Shown here in pieces: positions 9,889 to 16,672 of a stretch of DNA of 34,086 nucleotides. The notes below the pieces were generated by a model that made no database searches, was not told the DNA's origin, and was given only the letters and a program-made list of their open reading frames with translations. The DNA is from 73-13 sp035556395 (GTDB lineage: Bacteria; Actinomycetota; Actinomycetes; Actinomycetales; Microbacteriaceae). Numbering within the stretch: position 1 is the first letter of the stretch; each line of letters opens with the position of its first letter. The stretch spans positions 1 through 34,086 of the forward strand of contig DATMFB010000086.1 of assembly GCA_035556395.1 (NCBI GenBank), in the 5' to 3' direction. The position numbers and the translations under genes were made by a program.

Positions 9889-10380
9889 ATGGGCGACTAC
9901 GACGCCGTCATCGAGATCCCGGCCGGCAGCCGGAACAAGTACGAAGTCGACCACGAGACCGGGCGCGTCTTCCTCGACCGCTACCTCTTCACGCCCTTCG
10001 TCTACCCGACCGACTACGGCTTCTTCGAAAACACCCTCGGTCTCGACGGCGACCCCGTCGACGTGCTCGTCCTGCTCTTCGAGCCGGTCTTCCCCGGCGT
10101 CGGCGTCAAGGTCCGCCCGGTCGGCTACATCGACATGGAGGACGACGGCGGCATCGACACCAAGATCATCGCCGTCCCCTACAAGGATCCGCGTTGGGCG
10201 CACATCCAGGACATCGACGACGTGCCGGCCAAGACGCGCCAGGAGATCCAGCACTTCTTCGAGCACTACAAGGACCTCGAGCCGGGCAAGTGGGTCAAGC
10301 TCGGCGAGTGGGGCGACGCCGCCGGCGCGGAGCAGGTCATCCAGGACGGCTTCGAGCGCTTCAAGGCCGAAGGGCACTGA
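9889..10380 (+). CDS. ppa: Inorganic pyrophosphatase, family I
   Basis: Hydrolyses pyrophosphate, pulling biosynthetic reactions forward; soluble and cytoplasmic. The 163-residue protein has the bacterial family I length and the signature DGDPVDVLVL (Mg-binding aspartates), with EIPAGSRNKYEVDHETG at the N-terminus and YPTDYGFFENTLG before the signature. The start ATG at 9889 is preceded by caggag at 9875-9880, a good ribosome-binding site eight bases upstream. It is divergent from tilS with only 48 bases between the start codons, so the two promoters must lie within or overlap this gap. Confidence 0.97.
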   Translation: MGDYDAVIEIPAGSRNKYEVDHETGRVFLDRYLFTPFVYPTDYGFFENTLGLDGDPVDVLVLLFEPVFPGVGVKVRPVGYIDMEDDGGIDTKIIAVPYKDPRWAHIQDIDDVPAKTRQEIQHFFEHYKDLEPGKWVKLGEWGDAAGAEQVIQDGFERFKAEGH

Positions 10381-10395
10381 GCCTTCGGGCGGAGC

Positions 10396-10432
10396 GGTCT
10401 CGATACGCCCTGCGGGCTACTCGACCCGCGAC
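10396..10432. repeat. REP-like imperfect palindrome between convergent genes
   Basis: The sequence ggtctcgatacgccc, a short loop, then gggctactcgacc forms an imperfect hairpin. It sits in the 61-base gap between the convergent ppa and M23 peptidase genes. The form is typical of the dispersed repetitive extragenic palindromes in Microbacteriaceae genomes (general knowledge). It could also serve as a bidirectional terminator, although there is no T-run on either side. Confidence 0.65.
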
Positions 10433-10441
10433 GGTCGCGTT

Positions 10442-11629
10442 CTACAGGTAGATGCCCTGCGCAGCGAGGAACGCGGCGGGGTCGATGCGCTGGCCATTCG
10501 CCCGCATCTCGAAGTGCAGGTGGCAGCCGGTCGAGTTGCCGGTCGTGCCGACGTAGCCGATCTTCTGACCGACCTGGACGTACTGGCCGACGCTGACCTC
10601 GATGCCGCCCGACGGCTGGTGGCCGTAGTACGTCTCGAGCCCGCCGCCGTGGTCGATGATCGTGAGGTAGCCGTAGCCGCCGCTGTTCCAGCCGGCGAAC
10701 TCGACGACGCCCTCGTGCGCCGCGACGATCGGGTTCCAGCAGGCCTGCGCGAGGTCGACGCCGCTGTGCGTCCCGCCGTAGCTGTCCGAGTAGCCGAACC
10801 AGGCGCTGACGAAGCCGCCGGCCGGGCGGATCCAGCCGCTCGACGAGATCGCACCGAGGTCGACGCCGAGCTTCGCGAGCTCCGCCTCGATGCGCTTCTG
10901 CTCACCGACCTGGTAGTCGGCCTCGGTCGCCGCGCGGTTCTCCGTGAGCGTGATGAGCTGCTGCTGGAGGCGGGCCTGGTTCTCCTGCTGCTCGACGACC
11001 GCCGCGGTCGCCGCCTCGGAAGCGGCCTGCGCCTCCTGCATCGCGACGGCGGCCTGCTGCTCGAGGACGCCGAGTTCCTCCTCCATGACCGTCGCCTGAT
11101 CGGTGAGGCCCTGCGCGGTGTTCCGCTGCTGGATCGCCTCCTCGTAGAGGGTGTTCGCCTGCGCGGAGATACGGGACGAGACGCCGATCGCGCTGAGCAG
11201 GTCGTCGGCCTTGTCGGACGCCGCGAAGAGGCTCAGGGTCGGATCGCTGCCGCCGATGCGGACGACCTGCGCGGCCCACTGGCCCGCGCGGCGCTCGGAC
11301 TCGAGCGCGACCGCCTCGGCGCTCTCCGCCTGCTGGCGCAGCTGTGCGGCTTCCGCCACCTTCGCCTCGTAGAGGGTGTTGAGCTGCTGCCACTTCAGGG
11401 CCTTCGCGGCGAGGTCGGCCTTCGTCCGCTCGACCTCGGCTCGCAGCTGCTCCAGCAGTGCCTGGAGGTTCGCGATCTGCTGCTGCTTTGCCTGCTCGCT
11501 GGCACGGGCGTTCTCGACGTCCTGCCACGAGGGGTAGTCGGCGGCGTAGGCGACGGTGGCCGGTACGATCAGCGCGCCCGCGAGCGCGAGCACGACCGCG
11601 CCGATGAACAGCTTGCCCCTGCGCCGCAT
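10442..11629 (-). CDS. Secreted M23 family metallopeptidase with coiled-coil domain
   Basis: A 395-residue cell-wall hydrolase or hydrolase-like protein. After a signal peptide (positively charged MRRRGK, hydrophobic core, cleavage near AYAA) comes a long coiled coil (about residues 30-240, rich in E, A, Q and L; for example LLEQLRAEVERTKADLAAKALKWQQL), then a LytM/M23 domain with the zinc ligands H288 and D292 (HSGVD) and H370/H372 (GCHLHFE), and H337 in YYGH. The full ligand set suggests an active enzyme, unlike EnvC-type activators. Start ATG at 11629 has an aaggac upstream; a longer start further upstream (MRFISDL) lacks a ribosome site. It points away from the tRNA cluster. Confidence 0.92.
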   Translation of the reverse strand: MRRRGKLFIGAVVLALAGALIVPATVAYAADYPSWQDVENARASEQAKQQQIANLQALLEQLRAEVERTKADLAAKALKWQQLNTLYEAKVAEAAQLRQQAESAEAVALESERRAGQWAAQVVRIGGSDPTLSLFAASDKADDLLSAIGVSSRISAQANTLYEEAIQQRNTAQGLTDQATVMEEELGVLEQQAAVAMQEAQAASEAATAAVVEQQENQARLQQQLITLTENRAATEADYQVGEQKRIEAELAKLGVDLGAISSSGWIRPAGGFVSAWFGYSDSYGGTHSGVDLAQACWNPIVAAHEGVVEFAGWNSGGYGYLTIIDHGGGLETYYGHQPSGGIEVSVGQYVQVGQKIGYVGTTGNSTGCHLHFEMRANGQRIDPAAFLAAQGIYL

Positions 11630-11701
11630 GCCCAGTCCTTCCCTAGCCCGGGACACCCTAACCCTCAAGTCCGAGATGAACCTCATCGAATCACCGCGCG
11701 T

Positions 11702-11731
11702 TTGGCTAACTGCCGGGGTGGCCCCTATGAT
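11702..11731 (+). promoter_or_regulatory. Sigma-A-type promoter of the tRNA cluster
   Basis: A -35-like TTGGCT at 11702-11707 and a -10-like TATGAT at 11726-11731 are separated by 18 bases and lie 35 bases before tRNA-Glu. TATGAT matches the consensus TATAAT at five of six positions. It would drive tRNA-Glu and probably tRNA-Asp. Confidence 0.6.
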
Positions 11732-11765
11732 TGAACGCCGGTAGCCGGAGTGATCCGTGCTTTCG

Positions 11766-11837
11766 GCCCCATCGTTTAGTGGCCTAGGACGCCGCCCTTT
11801 CACGGCGGTAGCACGGGTTCGAATCCCGTTGGGGTCA
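11766..11837 (+). tRNA. tRNA-Glu (anticodon TTC)
   Basis: Acceptor stem ggcccca pairs with tggggtc (one G-T pair). The anticodon stem gccgc-cctttca-cggcg style arm presents TTC. The T arm acggg-ttcgaat-cccgt is canonical. The CCA end is not encoded. Confidence 0.95.
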
Positions 11838-11875
11838 CGGAGCATCTAATTGAATAGCCTGGTTCTCAACATCTA

Positions 11876-11949
11876 GGCCCTGTAGCGCAGTTGGTTAGCG
11901 TGCCGCCCTGTCACGGCGGAGGTCGCGGGTTCAAGTCCCGTCAGGGTCG
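11876..11949 (+). tRNA. tRNA-Asp (anticodon GTC)
   Basis: Acceptor ggccctg pairs with cagggtc. The anticodon loop cctgtcac carries GTC between a gccgc/cggcg stem. The T arm gcggg-ttcaagt-cccgt is canonical. The discriminator base is G and no CCA is encoded. Confidence 0.95.
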
Positions 11950-11958
11950 CGGAAGGTC

Positions 11959-11990
11959 GCCCCGCCCGTTCGCGGGTGGGGCGCTTCTAT
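11959..11990 (+). terminator. GC-rich hairpin after tRNA-Asp
   Basis: Arms 11959-11968 (gccccgcccg) and 11973-11982 (cgggtggggc) form a ten-pair stem with one G-T pair and a TTCG loop, followed by gcttctat. The stem is strong but the T-tract is weak. It could be a terminator or a processing signal between tRNA-Asp and tRNA-Phe. Confidence 0.55.
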
Positions 11991-11994
11991 GTAC

Positions 11995-12070
11995 GGCTCT
12001 GTAGCTCAGTTGGTAGAGCGCACGACTGAAAATCGTGAGGTCACGGGATCGACGCCCGTCGGAGCCACCA
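11995..12070 (+). tRNA. tRNA-Phe (anticodon GAA), integration site of the island
   Basis: Acceptor ggctctg pairs with cggagcc (one T-G pair). The anticodon loop ctgaaaa presents GAA on a cacga/tcgtg stem. The T loop reads atcgacg rather than the usual ttcgaxx. The encoded end is ACCA. The last 29 bases recur at 15429-15457 with one mismatch, marking this gene as the attachment site of the following element; the gene is left complete. Confidence 0.93.
12042..12070 (+). repeat. Left attachment-site repeat (3' end of tRNA-Phe)
   Basis: A 29-base stretch from cacgggatcgac to cggagccacca within tRNA-Phe is duplicated at 15429-15457. The only difference is g at 12054 against a at 15441. A duplicated tRNA 3' end is the standard scar of site-specific integration. 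Confidence 0.85.
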
Positions 12071-12565
12071 ATCGGATATGACGCGCGAGGTCTGTTTGTA
12101 CCCGATCTCACGCCCTCCAAGTTGACTCGACGATTTCAGCCTTCTGCCACTGGGACGTTACATCAGCAGCTCTTGTTGCTTTGACTCCTATTCAGCTCAA
12201 CAAGAGGTCGCGGGCAGACCTCTCGATCAGAGAGCAACCAGGTCAGGATCATCGTCTCGAACATCTCACGATTTGCTGGATAGCTTTACAACAGGCTCGG
12301 GCTCAATCGCGATCGGAAGGGGGCAAGTGGGTCGCGCGACCGACCCTCGAGCTTCTGTTCGCGAGGTGACTGCCCACTTCTAGCTGCCTTGGCATAGCAG
12401 CCAAGCGCAGGGCGCGCCAGGTCCACGCTTGGCTCTGTATCTCCTCGGCTCAATCACCGCATCGATCTAGGAATTCGGTATCACACGGCGGACTGGAACT
12501 ACGATCAACAGCAGTCGGACCTTCACAAACACACCGGCCCGCTAACTACCGCCTGGGAGGCTGAC
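12071..12565. other. 495-base stretch without a convincing gene at the left end of the island
   Basis: Between the tRNA-Phe end and the ATPase start no open frame shows coding character. The only one of note (12181-12369, TTG start) has no ribosome site and no recognisable motif. A small perfect hairpin (cttggc at 12388-12393, gccaag at 12400-12405) is present, and ttggct recurs at about 12429. No clear -35/-10 pair was found. The stretch may hold the operon promoter, remnants of a lost integrase region or a small RNA; none of these can be shown from the sequence. Confidence 0.5.
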
Positions 12566-13897
12566 ATGTACGTGAATCGCGTCAGCCTTCGCAACATTAA
12601 GGGCTTTGTCGAAGCCGACCTCGACTTCGCCACGACGGATGACGTCCATGAAGGATGGGCCGTTATCACGGGTGACAATGGCTCCGGCAAGACCGCGCTC
12701 CTGCGCGCAATCGCGCTAGCGATTCTCGGGCCTGAACAGTCCCGTGGGCTCGTGCAGGACCTGCGCGGGTGGGTCACCGAAGGGCAGAGCGAGGGAACGG
12801 TCTCTGTCGAGATAACGCCGGACCACCTCATAGATCGGACTGCCAAGGGCGGTCAGCCGGTCCAGTCAACCTTCTGGGCCGAGGTCGCAATCTCGCGGGC
12901 CGACGCACCGGGAGCGCGCCTCGACCAAGTTTGGACCATCTCTGCTACAGACGTCTTCCGGAACAAGCGGAAAAGCGCCACAAATGGTCCGTGGGCGCCG
13001 AGCACGAGTGGATGGTTCACCCTCGGATATGGCCCCTTCCGACGTATGTACGGAAGTTCACCCGATGCGCAACGCCTCATGGTCATCCCGGGTCGGATCC
13101 CCCATTTCGCCACGCTCTTCAAAGAGGACGCAACACTCAGCGAGGGCGAGGAATGGGCCAAACAACTAAATTACGAGCGCCTTGAGAACAACTCAGAGTC
13201 CGCGGAGGCGCTCGACGGGCTCATTACACTGGTCGCCCACGACTTCCTCCGGGAAGGCGTGCGCATCAAGGGGGTGACATCCGAAGGGATCTCCCTGGAG
13301 GACTCGGCCGGACGTGTGGTGCCTCTGTCGGACATGAGCGACGGATACCGTTCTGCGCTAGCCATGCTGATCGATGTATATCGCCACATGCTTACGGCCT
13401 ATGGCCCCAGGGGCCTCGTCGATATTACGGATGACGGTCCGGTAGTCGCGCGGCCAGGTGTCGTATTGATCGACGAGATCGACGCGCACTTGCACCCTGC
13501 ATGGCAGCGCGAGATTGGCTTCTGGCTAAAGTCGCACTTCCCGAAAGTGCAGTTCATTGTCACAACTCACAGTCCGATTGTTTGCCAAGCCGCGGACGGC
13601 GGCCGGATCTACAATATTCCGTCACCTTCGGCGCAGCGGGCACCGTTCCAGCTCTCCAACGCCGACTTCGAGACCGTGATAGCTGGCAAGCCAGATGAGA
13701 TCCTTCTCTCCCCGGCGTTCGATCTCGAGCACACAAGATCTCCACGAGCTGTCAGGGCCCGAGCTCGGCGCGCATCTCTCAAAGCCAAGCAGGCCGCGGG
13801 CGCGGCACTGAGCACAGTCGAACAGACAGAGTTCGCTAACCTCGCCTTGTTCTCCGCAGACTTCGACTTGAAGACTGACTTCGTTGCGCCCGTCTAA
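12566..13897 (+). CDS. ABC/OLD-type AAA family ATPase, PtuA-like (Septu)
   Basis: A 443-residue ATPase of the SMC/RecF/OLD-like group. It starts YVNRVSLRNIKGF, typical of these proteins, with Walker A GDNGSGKT at residues 36-43, an ABC-signature-like LSDMSDGYRSALAM (254-267), Walker B VVLIDEIDAHLHP (299-311) and the H-loop TTHSP (333-337). No TOPRIM domain follows, so it is not a full OLD nuclease. The next gene encodes an HNH nuclease overlapping its stop by one base (TAATG), the arrangement of Septu PtuA-PtuB, where the ATPase regulates the nuclease. The ATG at 12566 has a strong gggagg site at 12555-12560. The family role is known; the assignment to Septu is inference from architecture. 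Confidence 0.85.
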   Translation: MYVNRVSLRNIKGFVEADLDFATTDDVHEGWAVITGDNGSGKTALLRAIALAILGPEQSRGLVQDLRGWVTEGQSEGTVSVEITPDHLIDRTAKGGQPVQSTFWAEVAISRADAPGARLDQVWTISATDVFRNKRKSATNGPWAPSTSGWFTLGYGPFRRMYGSSPDAQRLMVIPGRIPHFATLFKEDATLSEGEEWAKQLNYERLENNSESAEALDGLITLVAHDFLREGVRIKGVTSEGISLEDSAGRVVPLSDMSDGYRSALAMLIDVYRHMLTAYGPRGLVDITDDGPVVARPGVVLIDEIDAHLHPAWQREIGFWLKSHFPKVQFIVTTHSPIVCQAADGGRIYNIPSPSAQRAPFQLSNADFETVIAGKPDEILLSPAFDLEHTRSPRAVRARARRASLKAKQAAGAALSTVEQTEFANLALFSADFDLKTDFVAPV

Positions 13898-14631
13898 TGA
13901 GACGATTGCACCGAGGCCAGCTGCCGTTTCTGTCCCGCATCTCACTTAGGGCCGAGCAGGCAGGTGTTAGCGACTCATTGGCAGCCCGAGAAGGATGGAA
14001 GAGGTTTCGCAGCGCCGCTTCTAGTCACGATCTCATCGTTGAGCTTCGTCGTATGGCGGGCACGACCGAGCGATGCTCGTACTGCTCGGACTCTCTCGGG
14101 GCCACGGTCGACCATTTTCTCCCGATCACCCCACACTTTGAACACACCTTCGACTGGCGAAACCTCTACTGGATTTGCGACAACTGCAACCGGCGCAAGA
14201 GTGCAAAGATGACCTTCGATCCGGCGACCGGGCAGCCGCTCGTCGTTCGCCCGGACCGAGAGTGCCCATGGGATTTTCTCTATTTGGATACCGAGACCGG
14301 AGTGATCACCCCTAGGGTGCACGCCCCGATGTTCGAGCCAGACAGACGCGGCCATGAAACGCTACGAGCACTTCCGGTCCTCGGCTTCGAGCCGGTGCTT
14401 GAAGGTCGGCGCCGGGAGATCAGGCGTCTGCTCGGGGCCGGCCACCGTGCTCTCGAAACGCGCGGAACTGACGAAGCTCGGGCCGTGATTCTTGCCTTCA
14501 AGGAGGAACACCACGGCGTAAAGTCGTGGATCGCGCACCACGAGGGAAGCGAAGAATCCCCCTGGCGCGAGATCAAGGCCGAATCTCCGCGCCTTTGGCG
14601 TCGGCTGGTCACTACTTCGCTCTTGGACTAA
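13897..14631 (+). CDS. HNH endonuclease, PtuB-like (Septu)
   Basis: A 244-residue HNH nuclease and probable effector of the ATPase. The HNH module spans residues 60-101: C60-x2-C63, the catalytic-type DH (D72, H73) in VDHFLP, N89 in WRNLYWICDNCN, then C94-x2-C97 and K101. The two CxxC pairs form the zinc site. The opening MRRLHRG..LPFL resembles the start of the TIGR02646-type HNH proteins found with Septu and retron systems. The gene overlaps the ATPase stop by one base, so production is coupled. The C-terminal half (about 120-244) has no motif I recognise and ends in tryptophan/arginine-rich helices. All HNH residues look intact. Confidence 0.85.
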   Translation: MRRLHRGQLPFLSRISLRAEQAGVSDSLAAREGWKRFRSAASSHDLIVELRRMAGTTERCSYCSDSLGATVDHFLPITPHFEHTFDWRNLYWICDNCNRRKSAKMTFDPATGQPLVVRPDRECPWDFLYLDTETGVITPRVHAPMFEPDRRGHETLRALPVLGFEPVLEGRRREIRRLLGAGHRALETRGTDEARAVILAFKEEHHGVKSWIAHHEGSEESPWREIKAESPRLWRRLVTTSLLD

Positions 14632-14662
14632 GCCACACCGCCCTTACTAGGACTCAATCGGC

Positions 14663-15310
14663 ATGGACGACCCCTTCAAGCCCCTCCCCAGACACTCACA
14701 CCCGAATGAGTTTCGAGTTGTGATCTCATCTGATTCGGCTCGAGAGCTAAACGACATCTCGAGCTACGAGCGCGATTTGCGGCTCGCTGCGGGCTACCTG
14801 CGCCACTACATGGGATCGGACATTGAGGGCGACCACGACTTCGGCTCACCGATAGATGCAATGTGGACTGCAGCGTTTGTCCTATACGGCAGAGTCTTCG
14901 CCACTGGCGTGCGCCGCGCCCAGAAACCGGGCCTTGATCGTCTGACAGCCGACGAGCGCGAACTGCATGACTACCTAGTCGACGTGCGCAACAAGTACGT
15001 GGCGCACTCTGCCAACGGATTCGAGCAGTCGCAAACTGTCGCCTTTCTAGTCGAGCTCGAGAACGGCGAGCGGGCGATGACAGGCACAGCCGTCGAGCAA
15101 ACGGCTCTAAGCCGCATCTCACGTGCATCCGCGGAGCGCTTTGCAGATCTCTGCGATTTACACCTCCGCGGCTTAGGTGAGCGGGCGCGCGAGCTCACCC
15201 GAACCATCACTGATGAGCTTCTACAGATGGGCGGGGAGAAGGTGTTTGCTCTTCCCCGGTACACAATGCCGAATATCGATCAGAACGCAGTCAAAGAACG
15301 ACGGAAGTAG
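14663..15310 (+). CDS. Unrecognised protein with R-x5-H (HEPN-like) motif, third gene of the putative defence operon
   Basis: A 215-residue, mostly alpha-helical soluble protein with no signal peptide or membrane segment. I do not recognise a named family. The sequence DYLVDVRNKYVAHS contains R109-N-K-Y-V-A-H115, matching the R-x4-6-H motif of HEPN ribonucleases, often RNxxxH-like, at the end of a helix as expected. An acidic/helical N-terminal half (SARELNDISSYERDLRLAAGYLRHYM) precedes it and a long C-terminal helix follows (residues about 155-190). The gene lies 31 bases after the HNH gene on the same strand inside the island, with aggact about ten bases before its ATG. A role as RNase effector, inhibitor or sensor is inference. 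Confidence 0.75.
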   Translation: MDDPFKPLPRHSHPNEFRVVISSDSARELNDISSYERDLRLAAGYLRHYMGSDIEGDHDFGSPIDAMWTAAFVLYGRVFATGVRRAQKPGLDRLTADERELHDYLVDVRNKYVAHSANGFEQSQTVAFLVELENGERAMTGTAVEQTALSRISRASAERFADLCDLHLRGLGERARELTRTITDELLQMGGEKVFALPRYTMPNIDQNAVKERRK

Positions 15311-15428
15311 ACCCGGGCGTGCGGGTTGCGGACGTAGGTCACGTCGGACGTCACGGTCCCCGACGGAAAACGCGGCAGCTGAAACCGCCCCCGACCAGCC
15401 AGCCCAACGATCGTGAAGTTGTCACCGC
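15311..15428. other. Island right-end spacer with possible remnant coding sequence on the minus strand
   Basis: On the minus strand this stretch is open and GC-biased at third positions (FTIVGLAGRGRFQLPRF, then TSDVTYVRN), unlike the island genes. It may be the end of a gene truncated by earlier rearrangement. The piece is too short to assign; DVTYVR is reminiscent of IS3-type transposases but that alone is weak. Confidence 0.3.
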
Positions 15429-15457
15429 CACGGGATCGACACCCGTCGGAGCCACCA
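15429..15457 (+). repeat. Right attachment-site repeat (copy of tRNA-Phe 3' end)
   Basis: This is a 29-base copy of 12042-12070 with one substitution, ending in gccacca. The bases just upstream (gatcgtgaagttgtcacc) retain looser similarity to the tRNA anticodon/variable region (aatcgtgaggtcac). They may be a leftover of the displaced tRNA 3' half. Confidence 0.85.
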
Positions 15458-15505
15458 AGCAGGGCATTCGTCTGATGCTTCGCCGGAACGTGTGAGGCTG
15501 GAACG

Positions 15506-15883
15506 GTGATCACCGACGCCGCCCGGGACTTCCTGGCCGAATACCATCTCGCGACCCTGTCGACGCTCGGACGCGATGGACACATCCATTCGGTGCCGGT
15601 CGGCCTCACCTACCGCGACGGCATCGTGCGGGTCATCGGCTCGCGCGGCTCGCAGAAGTTCCTCAACGTGGCGCGCACCGGCAGGGCGAGCGTCAACACC
15701 GTCGACGGCGGGCGCTGGATCAGCTTCGAAGGCCCGGCCCGGATCTCCGAGGATCCGGAGGCCGTCGCTCTGGCCGTCGAGCTCTACGCCGCACGATATC
15801 GAGCACCGCAGCCGAATCCGGAGCGGGTCGTGCTGGAGATCACGGTCGAACGCGTGCTCGGCTCGCCGCAGTTCCGCGCCTGA
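15506..15883 (+). CDS. PPOX-class (probably F420-dependent) oxidoreductase
   Basis: A 125-residue split-barrel flavin/deazaflavin-binding protein of the pyridoxamine 5'-phosphate oxidase superfamily, close to the TIGR03618 F420-dependent group. The pattern FLAEYHLATLSTLGRDGHIHSVPVGLTYRDG at the N-terminus, followed by SRGSQKFLNVARTGRASV and WISFEGPARI, is the usual order. The substrate is unknown; relatives reduce or bind F420, biliverdin or FMN. The start is a GTG at 15506 with gagg about ten bases upstream. It is the first normal-composition gene after the island and ends three bases before the convergent membrane-protein gene. Confidence 0.85.
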   Translation: MITDAARDFLAEYHLATLSTLGRDGHIHSVPVGLTYRDGIVRVIGSRGSQKFLNVARTGRASVNTVDGGRWISFEGPARISEDPEAVALAVELYAARYRAPQPNPERVVLEITVERVLGSPQFRA

Positions 15884-15886
15884 GCA

Positions 15887-16360
15887 TCAACGCGCGAGGG
15901 CGCGAACGTGCTGAAGGTGGATGCCGATGTGCCCGATGCCGAGCACGACGGCCGCGACGACCAGGGGGATGAGTCGCCCGTAGACGCCGAGCAGGACGAA
16001 CGCGACGAGGGGCAGGATCGCGAGCGGCACCGGCACGCCGAGCAGGCTCCGATAGAAGTCGCGCATCGTCCGTCGGCTGAGGAAGTAGCGAATCCATCCC
16101 GCCTCGTAGGCGAGCATGAGCACGACGGCCGCCACGAGCCACCACGACCACGCCGACCAGGGCTGCAGATTCGTGTCGGCGAACAGCAGCGCGGCAGCCG
16201 TGGTCAGCACCTGCCCCACACGCTCGAGCGCGAGCAGCACGCGATTCTCCGACCCCGACTCGTAGTCGCGCGGCTTGGCGACGGTCGCCCAGAGGATGTT
16301 CGGAATGAACAGCGCGAGCAGGAACGCGAGACCGACGAAGGAGAACCCGAACTCACCCAT
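15887..16360 (-). CDS. Four-helix integral membrane protein of unknown function
   Basis: A 157-residue protein with predicted helices at about residues 5-27, 70-92, 110-127 and 129-150. Charged stretches (AKPRDYESGSENR; YFLSRRTMRDFYRSL) lie between them. No enzymatic motif is visible. Starts with ATG at 16360. The segment KPRDYESGSENRVLLALERVGQVL resembles uncharacterised membrane proteins common in Gram-positive genomes. Convergent with the PPOX gene; the next minus-strand gene begins upstream at 16624. Confidence 0.75.
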   Translation of the reverse strand: MGEFGFSFVGLAFLLALFIPNILWATVAKPRDYESGSENRVLLALERVGQVLTTAAALLFADTNLQPWSAWSWWLVAAVVLMLAYEAGWIRYFLSRRTMRDFYRSLLGVPVPLAILPLVAFVLLGVYGRLIPLVVAAVVLGIGHIGIHLQHVRALAR

Positions 16361-16432
16361 GTCGCCTCCTCACCCGCCGACCCCGCTCGGAAACCCGTCC
16401 GAGGGGCTATCGAGGCGGATCGCGATCGACGG

Positions 16433-16624
16433 TCAGGGGCGCGGGAACGGCCGGACGAGTCGATAGGCGGCGATCACGGCGAGCACCACGCCGCAGATCA
16501 GCGACGTCCACACGCTCCACCCGGTCAGCCCCATCGTGAAGTCGACGATCGCCGCGACGATCATCACCGCCGCGCCGACGAGTGCGATCACGAACAGGAG
16601 ACGGACCACAGCGTCACGGGTCAT
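16433..16624 (-). CDS. Small two-helix membrane protein
   Basis: A 63-residue protein with hydrophobic segments at about residues 7-28 and 36-56 and a short basic, proline-rich tail (RLVRPFPRP). It has third-position GC bias like its neighbours and lies 72 bases upstream of the 157-residue membrane protein on the same strand. No function can be assigned. An imperfect repeat (gagcatgctaccgagcatcctc) lies just before the start. Confidence 0.6.
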   Translation of the reverse strand: MTRDAVVRLLFVIALVGAAVMIVAAIVDFTMGLTGWSVWTSLICGVVLAVIAAYRLVRPFPRP

Positions 16625-16672
16625 GCGAGCATGCTACCGAGCATCCTCGCCGCGCCATCGTCAGCGAGAAAG

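Larger units (their letters stand above)
12042..15457. mobile_element. tRNA-Phe-integrated genomic island carrying a putative defence operon
   Basis: The island is defined by the tRNA-Phe 3' end and its 29-base copy. The interior (about 3.4 kb) has visibly more A/T at third codon positions and many codons avoided in the neighbouring genes, consistent with transfer. It holds three co-directional genes (ATPase, HNH nuclease, R-x5-H protein), 495 bases of non-coding sequence after the tRNA and about 118 bases before the right repeat. No integrase, relaxase or transposase gene is visible. It is therefore either a non-autonomous cargo element mobilised in trans or a remnant that lost its integrase. 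Confidence 0.8.

Noticed and set aside
11630..11845. Longer N-terminus of the M23 peptidase reaching into the tRNA-Glu gene
   Set aside because: It would translate antisense tRNA sequence; the signal peptide starts at 11629 with a ribosome site in front.
12181..12369. 62-residue TTG-start frame in the island leader
   Set aside because: No ribosome site, rare start codon, no motif and no codon bias; most likely chance.
12566..14631. Retron-type Septu, where the ATPase and HNH genes accompany a reverse transcriptase and msr-msd RNA
   Set aside because: No reverse transcriptase gene is present in the island or anywhere in the window.
13897..14631. HNH gene as a homing endonuclease or as part of an intron
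   Set aside because: It overlaps the ATPase gene in an operon-like manner, and no intron or intein boundaries are seen.
15280..15609. Minus-strand frame with DVTYVRN as an IS3 transposase fragment
   Set aside because: The similarity is six or seven residues only, the frame runs through the island repeat and the PPOX start, and no inverted repeats are present.
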